DNA of 33,795 nucleotides from Stephanodiscus triporus (Eukaryota > Bacillariophyta > Thalassiosirophyceae > Thalassiosirales > Thalassiosiraceae), in NCBI GenBank assembly GCA_036939755.1, contig JALLAZ010000002.1, positions 1 to 33,795 on the forward strand. The letters are read 5' to 3'. Positions 22,336-32,001 of the stretch are shown here, piece after piece (positions within the stretch are counted from its first letter, which is position 1; every line of letters begins with the position of its first letter). The position numbers and the translations under genes are program-made. The notes under the pieces were generated by a model. The model did no database searches. It worked only from the letters and a program-made list of their open reading frames with translations, and was not told the DNA's origin.

Positions 22336-24492
22336 ATGATACTTGCACCACCAGAAAGGAAAGCAATAATGGCAAGCAAAAAGGGATTGAAAAACATCGA
22401 GAAGGCCCTCAAAAAAGGAAAATTGGTGGTGGACGTCGTGTCCGCGTTTAAGATCGGAATCAATACTGCTGCGCCGGCTACGGTTGATAGCGAAGGAGAA
22501 GAATCGACGCAGGCTAGTGTTGTTTGTGACGGGCGGCGTGGTCATCGTCAGTTGATGCCCGACGACAATAAAGTCGAAATCGCAGGGACGGCATCATCGT
22601 CGTCATCATCGACCACTACCATCAGCGAGGAGGACGTCGTCGTTGATCGTATTAGTCCGAACACGGATAGACGAAACACGACCAACGCAGCTTATGAAAA
22701 TGTAATCTCAGTATCACCCCAACCGAAAACTTCTCCTTCCACGGTAGCGGCAGAATCAAACAAGCTCTCCTCTGCCAACTCCAACGACAACGACAATTTG
22801 CTCGGCATTGGATCGATAATCCTCACCGTCATGGCGGCGTACCACGTCTGGACATGCAGAGGATCCATCCTTTCCAATCAATTTCCCATATCCGTTGTTT
22901 CCGCTTTTGTTGGGGCTGCTTTCCTGTTTGGGTATAACATGGGCAAACGAACATTTCTCGTCGAAGAAGAAGATGACGACGATGAGCCTGGGCTTATCCT
23001 CAAGGATCGACCTGGAGAAGACATGCACGCAGTCGAGGTGGGCAAGCGTCGGAAATGGTGGAAACCTCCGCCAAAACACCGAACCAGACAAAGGAAAAGA
23101 GAAAAAATAGCATCCATTCTATCGTACCGTCCCAGATCTAAAAGGGAGCTCAAGGAGTGGGAGATGAAGCTAAGGGCACCCTTCACTGATGGACCGCTGA
23201 TGGACCATCTACTCAAATATTCGCCTGATTTTGGTCGATGTAAAACGCCAAGATTGAAGAAGTCCAAGGATGGATTGGTAGAGGATGATAATGCAGCCGC
23301 AGATGCTGCCGCTCATGATGACGATGAGACTGCTGAACGAATAATTATTGACCATGCACCATTAGGAAAACTCGAATTGAACTATACAAGAGCAGAGGCA
23401 TTTGAATCTCACGAGTCTTTTTCGCATGTTGTGGATCCCTTGTGTAAGCTCCGAGGCATGGATTTATTCTTGACGAGTAACCCCCAGGAAAATATTTGGC
23501 GCCAGCCCTTGCTGAACGAGTGAGTGCTTTCGCTGCTTTTGATGTCGTTGCCAACCTGAACTAGCTCACAGAGGTGGTTGAGTTGGCGGGAAGAGAGATA
23601 CTCTAGAGCCCCTGTTCGTGCTGGGGTTGCTTGGGCATGGCAGCCTATTCATTGTTGAACATTTCAATTAACACCCTTGCTTTTACTTCTTTCATCATAA
23701 GATGTGGACTTCGCGATGTGCCGACTTTTATAGCGAACTTTTTAATGCCATTTGGTAATATCACGGTATGTGTTTAAGCGCTTTTGGTCTTTTGCGAAAT
23801 ACAAAAAAAACATATCTTTTTCATATCATGCATCAATAATTGAAGGCGTACTTCACGCTTCCAGATTGGGTCGATGATTTGAATAACATCCCAGAAGAGA
23901 AAAATGATGATCCACCAGGTGTTAAGGCGTTCAAGGTAAGCGGTTGAAATCATGACAGTGAGCGATCTTTGAACGATGAAATGATAACATTTGCTTGCAA
24001 CAGAGATTCTTAATTGGAGACAAGGATTACCGCAACGCTCGTTTAAAAGTTATACCCTACGTTGTAGATGGCCCACTTGCAATACGTCTGCTCAAGCCAA
24101 AGCCAATCGAAGTGACCATTCATGGAAAAAGGCACCCCACAATTTGGACCGATGTGCCCCAAACCATCGATCCAATCACCCGCAAGTCGAGCCGCTCGAT
24201 TTTGGAGTGCGATTTGGATTTCGTATCCGACAGGCAAATCAGAAGGATTTTAAATATGGCTCGACCTCACATAAGGAGGATTACAATCGACGTTGCCTTC
24301 ATCATATCGAAACCTAATCATTCAGAAATTGAGGAACCAAGCGCCTGTCTTGGACTTTGGAGGGTTGATAAAGTTGACTTGGAACGTTGCGCAGTTTTCC
24401 CAGAAACGTCAATAGAGGAAACCGTGCGTGAGCTGTCACTGATCATGTCGAAGTTGGAGTTGACAGAGGCAGACAAGAAATCTGCTGGTTGA
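22336..24492 (+). CDS. Membrane-anchored EDR2 C-terminal-domain (DUF1336) protein, 4 exons
   Basis: Model: join(22336..23519, 23702..23765, 23846..23935, 24004..24492), 608 residues, introns 182, 80 and 68 nt with GTGAGT, GTATGT and GTAAGC donors; phases agree. The open frame before 22336 lacks an ATG. Residues 1-150 are low-complexity and Ser-rich. Two hydrophobic segments (about 155-175 and 182-202) form a likely membrane hairpin, followed by an acidic patch and a basic region rich in Lys/Arg. From about residue 365 the protein matches the EDR2 C-terminal domain: KLRGMDLFLTSNPQENIWRQ, then GLRDVPTFIANFLMPFGN, then FLIGDKDYRNARLKVIPYVV. In plant EDR2 this domain follows PH and START domains and the protein acts at membranes in cell-death and defence control; the PH and START domains are absent here. 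Lipid- or membrane-linked function is inferred. Confidence 0.85.
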
Positions 24493-25248
24493 TTGTGTTC
24501 AGTTTGTTGTTGTAATCAATGAATGATGTGATGCGTCCCTGGCAAATACGTAAGTAGTCTAAGATGTTCGGTAGACTGTAAAAATCAAACATGCAGAACG
24601 ACCTACTGTACATTTGACCTCAATCGACCACACCTTAATTGGGGCGCTTACACCTCCAACTGAGTTGAGGACCGCTGCTAACCCCATGTGGGCAAGGGCC
24701 GATAAATAAGCTCCCCCAATTCTTGTGTTGGGTTTTGAGAGAGAGGTGACAATTTAATTTTAATTTTTTTTACTAAAAAATATGAATGAAAGCGAGTAAA
24801 ATACACAACCTTCTCCCAATCATATCTCGGTCAGTTTACGCCCCCAAACCATGCCCCAAAAGGGACTTCCTATTTTTCGACCTGCCCTACAATATCTGAG
24901 TGGGTTTGAGGTTGGAATTATCGAATTCAGAAACCGAGTTGTCAATGATGGTCAAACGTACAGTACTGTGATCATACTTATCACACTTATCGCATTGTTA
25001 CAGATGGCGGAAGGAGGAGCCTGGCTGCGATAAAAACGTCGCGCATCTGTCACAGAATTATTTATAGGAGCGCCGATGACAAATATTTTATCACGGCACT
25101 GTTATGTATTTGACTAGGAAGCATTTGTTGTCTCGTTGCTCATACAATCAACCTGAAAAATTCGGACAAAAGAAGGCCGTCATCAGAATAGTAAAGCCTC
25201 AGCGATCAAACGCCATTTCTTTGAGCCACCCCAAGCAACGCCCCCCGT
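24493..25248. other. Convergent 3' intergenic region, nothing recognised
   Basis: The genes on either side converge, so this 756 bp is expected to hold two 3' UTRs. It is AT-rich with T- and A-runs near 24760-24780. A 60-codon frame at 24851-25033 has an ATG but no recognisable features. No tRNA-like cloverleaf was noticed. Confidence 0.45.
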
Positions 25249-27063
25249 TCATTTGTCCTTCTTGTTCTCCGAATCTCCCTCGTCCTCGTCTTTGTCCTCC
25301 TTCTTCTTCTCTACCCCCTTCGCCACGTCGACGAATAACGAAAACTCCTCGCCCACGCCCAGAAATTCCTGACTGACAATGCTCACGGTGAACTCGTACC
25401 GACCTGGCTCCACCGGGGGGGGGAGGTGAATCTTGACCTTACCGACCTTCTGGGCGACGTTTGTGATAACGAACGGCCACCCGATGACGATCCGATTTTC
25501 GCACGCGGACGTCGGGCTCGCCAATTCCCTCGTGAACGCCGTCAGGGTTTCTGGACCGAGCATCTCGTACAGCGGCTCCTTCTTTTCCCTTAATAGCTCG
25601 AAATGTTTGCTCCCGGGATACTTGGCATCGCCCAGGGCGCCGTCCCACGTGTGCGACGGACTGCCGTCGTCGTTAACCCCGCGCGCGCGGACCAGAATGA
25701 ACCACGCCTCGCGGTACGACTGAAGCGCGATCTGGGGGGGTATCCCCTGCTTCTGACACATGGCGAGCTTCTCCTTCGTGAAGCTCTCGGCGTGCTGGCG
25801 TGTGATTTGCATCTCGAGCGCCATCTTGTCGTCGGTTGTGGTGACCTGCCTCGTCTGCATGATCTGCTGGACGAGTTTCTTCTTCTCGGCCTCCTTCTTC
25901 TTCGCGGCCTCGTCCTTCGACTCGCCATCGTCCTCCTTCTCCGGTTCAGGGGTGGGCACTCCAAGGAATTTCTCCTGTATCACCAGCTTGGGTTTGCCGC
26001 TGGGCCCGTACTGCTTCGTCATGAGGTCGTCGAACCACTTCTTCTGCTCCTTGCCATCCAAATCCGCCAGGCCGATTTTGAACATCACGATGGCATCCAA
26101 GACCGAGCGCGCCAGTCGGTAACTGCGCAGCGTGCACGCCATCTTTAGGGCCCCCTCCAGGACCTGCCCCACGCGCTGACGGTATTCCATCGTGGCCTGG
26201 AAGTACGTCGGGTCGATTAGTCCCTTGGGACCTGCCGCCATCAGATCCGGGTGGGTGTTGAGCTCCTTCGCGTGCAGCCTCCCCATGGTCATGATCAACG
26301 CGCGCTTCACGCCGGGATGATCCAGCGGGCCCACCATCTTCCCTTCGAAGTCGAATGTATTCTCCCCCGCGACAAACGCCTTATCGAGGGAGGGGGGCGG
26401 CCACGCGCCCAATTTGGTAAGGTTCTTCACCACCCACTCCTGCCCCAGAACGCCGTCGTCGACCCCCTCGAGCATCATCTTGTTGAAGTCAGTGACGTCC
26501 TTCCCGGTCGCCTTCGCGAGTCGCGTCGCCTCCTTCTCCTTCTCCTCCTTGGCCTTCTTCGCCGCCGCGGCGGCGGGATCGTCGGCGTCGTCCTCGGCCC
26601 AGCCGTCGTCGTTGAAGAGGTCGTCCATGGATTTGTGCGACGGCCCCCCCCTCTCCTTCTCGGCGAGGTGCGCCCTCTTTTTCTCGCGCATGTCCGCGGC
26701 CAGTGCGACGTGCTTGGACGTCACGGCGACTGTGTCGGGCGTCGTGGCGATGATGTAGAGGATTTGGAGGGGCGTCGACTCCGGCCGGAGGCGGTTGACG
26801 AGGTAGGTGGCGTCCGCCGCGGGATCGAGCACGACCCTGTTGTCGATTTTTTTGTCCTTGGAGCCATCGCCGCCTTTCTTAGTCTCGGCGACGCGACTGG
26901 ACTTCGTCGACGACGGCAGTAAAAAGTACTGCGCGATTAGCGCGATGAGGAGGACGGCGAGGAAGACGCCATGGAGGAGGCTTTGCGCGGATTCGGCGTC
27001 CATGGTGGGTGAGGTTGAGAATGAGAAACTACCTACTACCGTTACACCTGTAACGTGGTTCAT
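25249..27063 (-). CDS. Single-pass membrane protein with Sec63-like C-terminal domain
   Basis: An uninterrupted 604-codon frame from ATG 27063; a second ATG at 27003 (MDAESAQSLLHG) may be the true start, giving 584 residues. A strong membrane helix (VFLAVLLIALIAQYFLL) lies near the N-terminus. The middle is charged and helical, with acidic and Lys/Glu-rich coiled-coil-like linkers (about 145-200 and 385-415). A helical section containing HPGVKRALIMTMGRLHAKEL precedes a C-terminal beta domain: ENRIVIGWPFVITNV, then HLPPPVEPGRYEFTVSIVSQ, then EFLGVGEEFSLFVDV. This resembles the immunoglobulin/C2-like end of the Sec63 (Brl) domain in ER translocation factors and RNA helicases. The extreme C-terminus is Lys/Glu/Asp-rich, as in Sec63. 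No J domain is present, so it is not an ordinary Sec63. An ER role in translocation or folding is inferred. Confidence 0.75.
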   Translation of the reverse strand: MNHVTGVTVVGSFSFSTSPTMDAESAQSLLHGVFLAVLLIALIAQYFLLPSSTKSSRVAETKKGGDGSKDKKIDNRVVLDPAADATYLVNRLRPESTPLQILYIIATTPDTVAVTSKHVALAADMREKKRAHLAEKERGGPSHKSMDDLFNDDGWAEDDADDPAAAAAKKAKEEKEKEATRLAKATGKDVTDFNKMMLEGVDDGVLGQEWVVKNLTKLGAWPPPSLDKAFVAGENTFDFEGKMVGPLDHPGVKRALIMTMGRLHAKELNTHPDLMAAGPKGLIDPTYFQATMEYRQRVGQVLEGALKMACTLRSYRLARSVLDAIVMFKIGLADLDGKEQKKWFDDLMTKQYGPSGKPKLVIQEKFLGVPTPEPEKEDDGESKDEAAKKKEAEKKKLVQQIMQTRQVTTTDDKMALEMQITRQHAESFTKEKLAMCQKQGIPPQIALQSYREAWFILVRARGVNDDGSPSHTWDGALGDAKYPGSKHFELLREKKEPLYEMLGPETLTAFTRELASPTSACENRIVIGWPFVITNVAQKVGKVKIHLPPPVEPGRYEFTVSIVSQEFLGVGEEFSLFVDVAKGVEKKKEDKDEDEGDSENKKDK

Positions 27064-27187
27064 GCTTCGAAGATTTCGTCCTGCGCGCGCAAACGAGTCT
27101 AGAATCTCTATTCTACGTAAGAAGTAGGAGTAAGTAAGTACATATCGCGTGTATCGTAGGTACGTACGTCAAGTATCGTACGACACT
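27064..27187. promoter_or_regulatory. Compact divergent promoter
   Basis: Only 124 bp separate the start codons of the minus-strand gene (27063) and the plus-strand small gene (27188), so the two probably share a bidirectional promoter. The sequence contains repeated GTA/CGTA words (around 27122-27180) but no element I can name. Confidence 0.45.
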
Positions 27188-27418
27188 ATGGCAGCAGCTG
27201 TGCGCAATAAAACACTTCATCAACCTCTCCGCACCATCGCCGCCGCCGCTAAGCAATCATATTTTCAACGCACAATGGCAATCATTTGGACCACCGAAGA
27301 TACGTTCAAGGCCCTAGGACTTCTCATATTCGTATCGTTCTTCGTGTTCGCCCTCCGAGCGCTGTTGACTGCGGAGGCCAAGTTTAAAGCCAAGGAGGCG
27401 AAGGCCAAGTCCTCCTAG
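27188..27418 (+). CDS. Small single-pass membrane protein (76 residues)
   Basis: ATG at 27188; the open frame reaches further 5' only with non-ATG codons. An N-terminal part rich in Ala, Arg and Gln without acidic residues (about 1-30) could be an organelle presequence. It is followed by a second possible start (MAIIWTTEDTF), a hydrophobic helix ALGLLIFVSFFVFALRALL, and a Lys/Ala-rich tail ending KAKSS. The size, single helix and positive tail resemble small subunits of membrane complexes, but no family is recognised. It is divergent from the Sec63-like gene 124 bp away, so the two may be co-expressed. Confidence 0.6.
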   Translation: MAAAVRNKTLHQPLRTIAAAAKQSYFQRTMAIIWTTEDTFKALGLLIFVSFFVFALRALLTAEAKFKAKEAKAKSS

Positions 27419-28190
27419 AAGATGTTGATCGAGCAGGCGGGCAGGTGCGCCTCTCTAGAACGCGATGCCGCCGAAAAATATGTCTAGAGTCGGCAGGCAA
27501 CGGAAAATTCCGTAATGATAACACCTCACTGCTATGCATCCACAAGCCGTTGGTTTTTCGCTACGAGACGCCTACGCTCGCGTACCCAGCGGCTGCACCT
27601 TCAATTGGAATCATTTGTTGGATGCATGCGTGCCAGGCGGATATTTTTTTGAAGGATCGAGTCGGACACATGAATGTTTTTATGCTGCGCTAAACGAGGA
27701 GAGTGGGGGGGGGGGGGATTGGTTAATGTTTCACGGGGGGCAGTTTGTACACATTGAGACAACCCTTCTCGATTTAATTCGATAAGTAGAGATTGGTGAT
27801 GGGTGAATAACAACTGGCCAGAAAATTCAAGAAAAGGTGGTTGTAGACGAGCGTGCCGGGGTGCATAATTCATAAATATTACTTTTAATTTGTCTGGAAC
27901 CTTCTTCCGCCGCCAACATTTCTATTAAAAAAGATACCAAATTCAGGCATACATTCACTACCCTCAGCTCCCTATGCAACCATGATAAAAACACGCAGCG
28001 ATTCACCTTCATGAGTGAGTATTAATCATATTGGAGCGCAGACTGATGCTGTGGATGGTGCGTGTGGGGGACAGGTGAATTTTCCGGAGACTTCCTCTTT
28101 TTAGGAGTAAAATTCCGAGCGTGCGAAAACGAGAAAGTTGGGCGTGGGTTCCCATCCTCTGTCCGCTGGACCGTATTGGTCGATGATTAT
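27419..28190. other. Intergenic; one weak ORF and a G-run
   Basis: A frame at 27534-27785 begins with ATG and reads plausibly at first (VPSGCTFNWNHLLDACVPGG) but runs through a 12-base G-run at about 27707-27718, where a slip would change frame, and has no recognisable domain. I do not call it a gene. The rest is AT-rich without features, and includes the 3' flank of the zinc-ribbon gene. Confidence 0.4.
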
Positions 28191-28451
28191 TTAGTTGCCT
28201 TGCCAACGCTTGAGTCTTGGAATGCCTCTCGTAAAAATCCATGCCAAAAAACCATTCGTGCCCATTTCCTTCATTTTTCCGATACAGAATTCTTGCATCT
28301 TTTGAGGGGTGTCTATCTCGGGAGAAGCGAACGCCCCGTTTGCATAACAATAGCTACAATATTCCATGTTCTTGCTCCCATCTGCATTCGTGCCCCAATT
28401 GTTATGGTCCTTGTTCATTGGCATACCGCAGCTTTGGCAAAACCTATTCAT
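28191..28451 (-). CDS. Small zinc-ribbon protein (bacterial-type putative zinc ribbon family)
   Basis: Complete 86-residue frame with ATG at 28451. It opens MNRFCQSCGMPMNKDHNNWG, continues NADGSKNMEYCSYCYANG and ends with a helical tail containing FLAWIFTRGIPRLKRWQGN. Two CxxC knuckles (Cys5/Cys8 and Cys32/Cys35), with the CQSCGMPM and DGSKN-x-EYC-x-YC signatures, match the putative zinc ribbon family (Pfam zf-ribbon_2), which is widespread in bacteria and archaea as small stand-alone proteins of unknown role. All four metal ligands are intact. It needs no introns, and codon use is ordinary. Confidence 0.85.
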   Translation of the reverse strand: MNRFCQSCGMPMNKDHNNWGTNADGSKNMEYCSYCYANGAFASPEIDTPQKMQEFCIGKMKEMGTNGFLAWIFTRGIPRLKRWQGN

Positions 28452-28828
28452 GATGTCTCCTCGTCCTCGGACGTTTGCCGTTTGAGGCGTCTGGAGTGAA
28501 GCGAATCAGCGGCGCGGTCCACCCGTTTGATCTTTAGAGGCGCTGCGCCCCAGTGAAATATTGGACGCGCGCGAAGAATTGCTTGAGCCACTTCTGAAAG
28601 GCGGCTTGTCTGCAGCTCAGCCATAGTATCTACAACGCGCAAGCCAGCCAAAGCGAACCCTGAAAAATATGCCGGAAGGGTTCCCACACGTGCGAGAACT
28701 CCACGTAAGTAGGAATAAGAGTGTACGTAGTCTATTTCATCCGCCCAAGATGGAGATTTTGGGGAGCCAGACGCATCGCCTGATTTGCCCGATTGCGGCG
28801 ATCATCATCAGAGAATCTGGCGCGTACA
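28452..28828. promoter_or_regulatory. Divergent upstream region with possible 5' exon
   Basis: Lies between the zinc-ribbon start (28451, minus) and the first ATG of the plus-strand gene (28829). It may include a small 5' exon for the latter: ATG 28669 to 28704 encodes MPEGFPHVRELH and is followed at once by a strong GTAAGT donor, with an in-phase acceptor CAG ending at 28856 after a T-run. Confidence 0.35.
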
Positions 28829-29716
28829 ATGCTCAGCAGCTTTTTTTCGGCAGAGCAGTCATTGGCAATGGCAACTGCGCCGCTCGCGTGGACTGGATGC
28901 GACGCCTCAGGCGCGGACGAGGACGAGATCCAAGCTGAGTTGAAGCGGTTTACTGCGGCCGCGCAGCTCGAGGTGGCGGGGCTGGCCGCGGACGAGATTT
29001 TGGTGGATGTGACTGTACACCCCGACCTCTTGAGCTTCGTGAAGTCGAAGACGAGTCTGGAAGTGAAAGCCGATGGGAGCGTGGTCGTCGTGGCGCATGC
29101 CTTCGTCGAGCCCGAGTGGGGCCATTGCGAGCTGCCCGGCATGTACACATTGGTGCACGAGAACAAGCAGGACGGACATGGATCTTCCGCTGCGCTTGTC
29201 GACTTGCTGCTACCAACGCTTTGCCTCAAGCTCAAGCGAAGAGAAATGATTGCCTGCGCGCTCGGCGGGACAGTGTGCGATGAGTCGACTGTTGATCAAC
29301 CGGACAGGCAGGCGGCGATGCGCGTCAACCTGCTCGCATGGCGTTGGGCGTCCGAACGAGCTGGGGCGAGAGAGATGTCAGATACCAATCAGCTGGTACA
29401 GCTGGAGCTCACGGACGACACGGAGCTGCTCGACGACCCGGCCAAGCCACTTGGGAACAGGGGTGGCCTCTTCATCGAGTCGCGCATCCGCCTGGAAGAA
29501 GTGGCCGACGTGGAGAAAGGTGAAGCGCCCGTGGTGCGGGTGACAAGCCCTACTATCATCACACCACTGTGGGGCGTGCCCAGGCCCGTTCTTGCATGCC
29601 ACTACATGAAAGTTCTGTACCCCCTGTCTAAAGTTTTCTCACGGGCATGGGTTCTTGGTCAGGCTCAAACACGCCCGCGTAACAGTAGAGCCGGACAGGG
29701 AAACAACATGGAATAG
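28829..29716 (+). CDS. Unidentified GC-rich protein gene
   Basis: The open frame starts with non-ATG codons at 28793; the first ATG is 28829, giving 295 residues. An alternative start is a spliced 5' exon (28669-28704 joined to 28857). The body is globular-looking: EILVDVTVHPDLLSFVKSK, then DGSVVVVAHAFVEPEWGHCE, then GMYTLVHENKQDGHGSSAAL, then LLPTLCLKLKRREMIACALGG. The last 35 residues are basic, lack order, and may be read-through of an intron, because protein character fades after about 29600. I recognise no domain; the alternating hydrophobic strands suggest a beta-rich fold. No partner is suggested by context. Confidence 0.55.
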   Translation: MLSSFFSAEQSLAMATAPLAWTGCDASGADEDEIQAELKRFTAAAQLEVAGLAADEILVDVTVHPDLLSFVKSKTSLEVKADGSVVVVAHAFVEPEWGHCELPGMYTLVHENKQDGHGSSAALVDLLLPTLCLKLKRREMIACALGGTVCDESTVDQPDRQAAMRVNLLAWRWASERAGAREMSDTNQLVQLELTDDTELLDDPAKPLGNRGGLFIESRIRLEEVADVEKGEAPVVRVTSPTIITPLWGVPRPVLACHYMKVLYPLSKVFSRAWVLGQAQTRPRNSRAGQGNNME

Positions 29717-29955
29717 ACACACTCGTGGAGCTCCACGGCCCCCTCCAGTGCTTTCTGCTCACCCTCGAACTAAATTGATGATTGAAATGCTCACGAAAAC
29801 TCTCTTACGTACTCCGATTCATCTCAGTGTGAAGTAGGTACATACATACTCTCTTACACAAATAATTAGATTATGTCAAGAGCAAAAAGGTCCCTGTGGC
29901 AAAAGCCTCATTACTTCCTCCGCTTGCCTCCCATCGCCAACCCTCCTATCGGGAA

Positions 29956-31758
29956 ATGCCCAAACACCCCCGAAGCTCGCTCCCCCCCCCCGCCTCCTCC
30001 GCCGCGTCGTCGTCGTCGTCGTCGGACGAGGTCGTCGTCGCCGCGGCCGCCGATCGTCCTCTAATCGAAAAGTCGTCGTCGTCGTCCTCCTCCTCGTCCT
30101 CGTCGTCCCCCCTCCCCTTCGGGACGGCGGCGCGGTGTTTCCTGTTGTCCTTCGCCGGATTCGCCGTTGCGACGACCGCGATCGTCGGACGTCGAGCGCT
30201 CGAGGAGACGGGGGAGGTCGCGCTCCTGCTCGCGAATAATAAGCGCCTCCCCTCCCATCATTGCCCCGTCGTCGACTACGACGACGACTCCCTCGCGAGG
30301 AGGGCGGGGGAGGCCCTCCTTTCCGTCGCGTCGTCCCCTCACCTCCGGTCGGTCCCGATCGTCTTCCTCCTCCTGTCGTGCGCCGCGTTCGCTTTCGGGG
30401 TCGCGCTGACGCGGGGGGAATTGCGCAGGCTTCGTGCTCGCGCGCGGGGGTGGCGGAGGAGGGGACTGCGGGGGATCGGATCATCGTTCCTCTCGCGGCT
30501 GCCCCTCGCGGACGTCGTGGGGACGACGATGGTCGATGATGATGATGATGATGGGGGGGGGGGCGAATCTTCTTCTTCCGCCGACGCGGGCACGACGACT
30601 ATGCGCGGACGGGCCGAGTTGGGTAACGACTCGATTCGGAAACGAGCGGAGGGGGTCATGGACCGGATGGACGCGATGGTCCTGGACGACGTGTTGCGAA
30701 AATTGACCAGGGCGGGGGTCGAGCTCTCGATGGGAGCGTTGGGGGGCATCGTCCTGTACAGCGTCCCCGATGAGATGTTCGTTGGCTCTTTCGCCGACGA
30801 TGCCAGGAGCGCCCGTCGACGATTGATCCGTGCCGCGGATCCATCCCTGGAGCGGATGCTTTTTCGTCCGGGAGGGGTGTGGGATGTGCTCCCGCGCAAC
30901 TTGACGGAGATATTGACGAACTGGAGGCTCAAGGGGCATGTTGGCGCGGAAGCCAACATGTCTCATATTGTTGTTCGTCGTCAAGAGGGAAAGGAGAAGG
31001 CTTTGGCGGGTAGCGTTGAACGAACTGGTGGCGATGATCTAACCTACGATGGCGATGATAGTTTGGATTCTCCAATGGTTTCTCGTGTACCCTCTGTTTC
31101 GAGTCACGACGATGAACCCCAGACAAATAGTTCAGTCGATGCGAGGGCGAAGATTTCAAGACAGAACGATGACGAGGGATCGAGAGAAGATGTAGAAGGC
31201 GAATTGTGTGCGACCACCATAAACAGTATTGTCGTTCACAATTTTATGGGCACCGGATGTCTCGACGGGGAATTACGGACCCAACAATACATGGAGAAGG
31301 AAGAGGAGCCGATTTCGCCTCGGCCCGATTTGCAACTTCGTCAAATTCTTCATCGCACCAGCATCGCCGCTGCACTCCTTTTCCTGTGCCATCTTTGCAG
31401 GAGTTCATCTACGCGTCGAGCCTGGGGATCTGCGGTGAATTTGTTGGCATCTTTGGGCTTGGCATCTACAGCCATCGGGGCGGGAGTTGTGTCCGCGTTG
31501 TTGAGCTCAAACAAAATTACGGCGATTCATCCGATCTTGGAAGTACTCGACCGCAAAATTTTGGAAAGATCGGCAGCATCCCGGGCTCACACGTTTGTAG
31601 ACCGTATGATCAAGCGTGTATGCGACGAGATCAAAAAGAATAAACGGTTGCACTCTGCTTTGGCATTTTTCGTGCTGTATCGGATAAGGAGTCTGACTAG
31701 AAAAGGAGGTCGCCATTCTTGTAACAGTCCCCAACAAGTAGGGATTAAGTATCAGTAG
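29956..31758 (+). CDS. Multi-pass membrane protein, unidentified, with poly-Ser N-terminus
   Basis: ATG 29956 is the first in a frame open from 29896; 600 residues, no intron needed. The N-terminal 55 residues are Pro/Ala/Ser-rich with two long Ser runs. Hydrophobic segments: CFLLSFAGFAVATTAIV (about 60-80), SVPIVFLLLSCAAFAFGVAL (about 132-152), a weaker MGALGGIVLYSVP (about 260), ILHRTSIAAALLFLCHLC (about 473-490) and VNLLASLGLASTAIGAGVVS (about 500-525). Between the second and third lies an Asp/Gly-rich loop encoded by a GAT microsatellite, and residues about 335-455 form a polar, probably disordered loop. Base composition changes inside the gene: before about 30960 it is very GC-rich, after it is near the window average. 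Function is unknown; an organelle membrane location is possible but unproven. Confidence 0.65.
   Translation: MPKHPRSSLPPPASSAASSSSSSDEVVVAAAADRPLIEKSSSSSSSSSSSSPLPFGTAARCFLLSFAGFAVATTAIVGRRALEETGEVALLLANNKRLPSHHCPVVDYDDDSLARRAGEALLSVASSPHLRSVPIVFLLLSCAAFAFGVALTRGELRRLRARARGWRRRGLRGIGSSFLSRLPLADVVGTTMVDDDDDDGGGGESSSSADAGTTTMRGRAELGNDSIRKRAEGVMDRMDAMVLDDVLRKLTRAGVELSMGALGGIVLYSVPDEMFVGSFADDARSARRRLIRAADPSLERMLFRPGGVWDVLPRNLTEILTNWRLKGHVGAEANMSHIVVRRQEGKEKALAGSVERTGGDDLTYDGDDSLDSPMVSRVPSVSSHDDEPQTNSSVDARAKISRQNDDEGSREDVEGELCATTINSIVVHNFMGTGCLDGELRTQQYMEKEEEPISPRPDLQLRQILHRTSIAAALLFLCHLCRSSSTRRAWGSAVNLLASLGLASTAIGAGVVSALLSSNKITAIHPILEVLDRKILERSAASRAHTFVDRMIKRVCDEIKKNKRLHSALAFFVLYRIRSLTRKGGRHSCNSPQQVGIKYQ
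30003..30108. repeat. TCG/TCC microsatellites coding for poly-Ser
   Basis: Two blocks of TCG-type triplets (about 30006-30024 and 30071-30108) encode the two Ser runs near the N-terminus of the membrane protein. They are length-variable candidates and probably encode disordered linkers. Confidence 0.8.
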
Positions 31759-32001
31759 GCATCCAGTAAAAAACTATAACACACCCAATCATAAGCACCG
31801 CTCCCCCCAACTTTGGTATATACGAATGTCTCAAGATGTCACAAATCAAATCTTTGCTACACAAAAGCTCTTTATAAGAATTGTTTACGCTTGAGTTGAT
31901 GCGGACTAATCACAACGACCCTGTATAGGAACAAATTACGAACATCACTCAAATGGCCGTTCGGAGCCTTGCCTAAGTTCCACAAGTCGTTACGTGGGTG
32001 C

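Noticed and set aside
26251..26922. 223-codon plus-strand frame inside the Sec63-like gene
   Set aside because: Antisense shadow; Leu/Arg/Val-rich, no domain, while the minus frame is a full 604-codon protein.
28448..28687. 79-codon minus-strand frame upstream of the zinc-ribbon gene
   Set aside because: It begins at a GTG rather than an ATG, has no recognisable features, and lies in the presumed promoter area.
29876..30484. 202-codon minus-strand Arg-rich frame
   Set aside because: Arg/Gly/Pro-rich translation is what antisense reading of GC-rich poly-Ser/Asp coding DNA produces; the plus frame has clear membrane helices.
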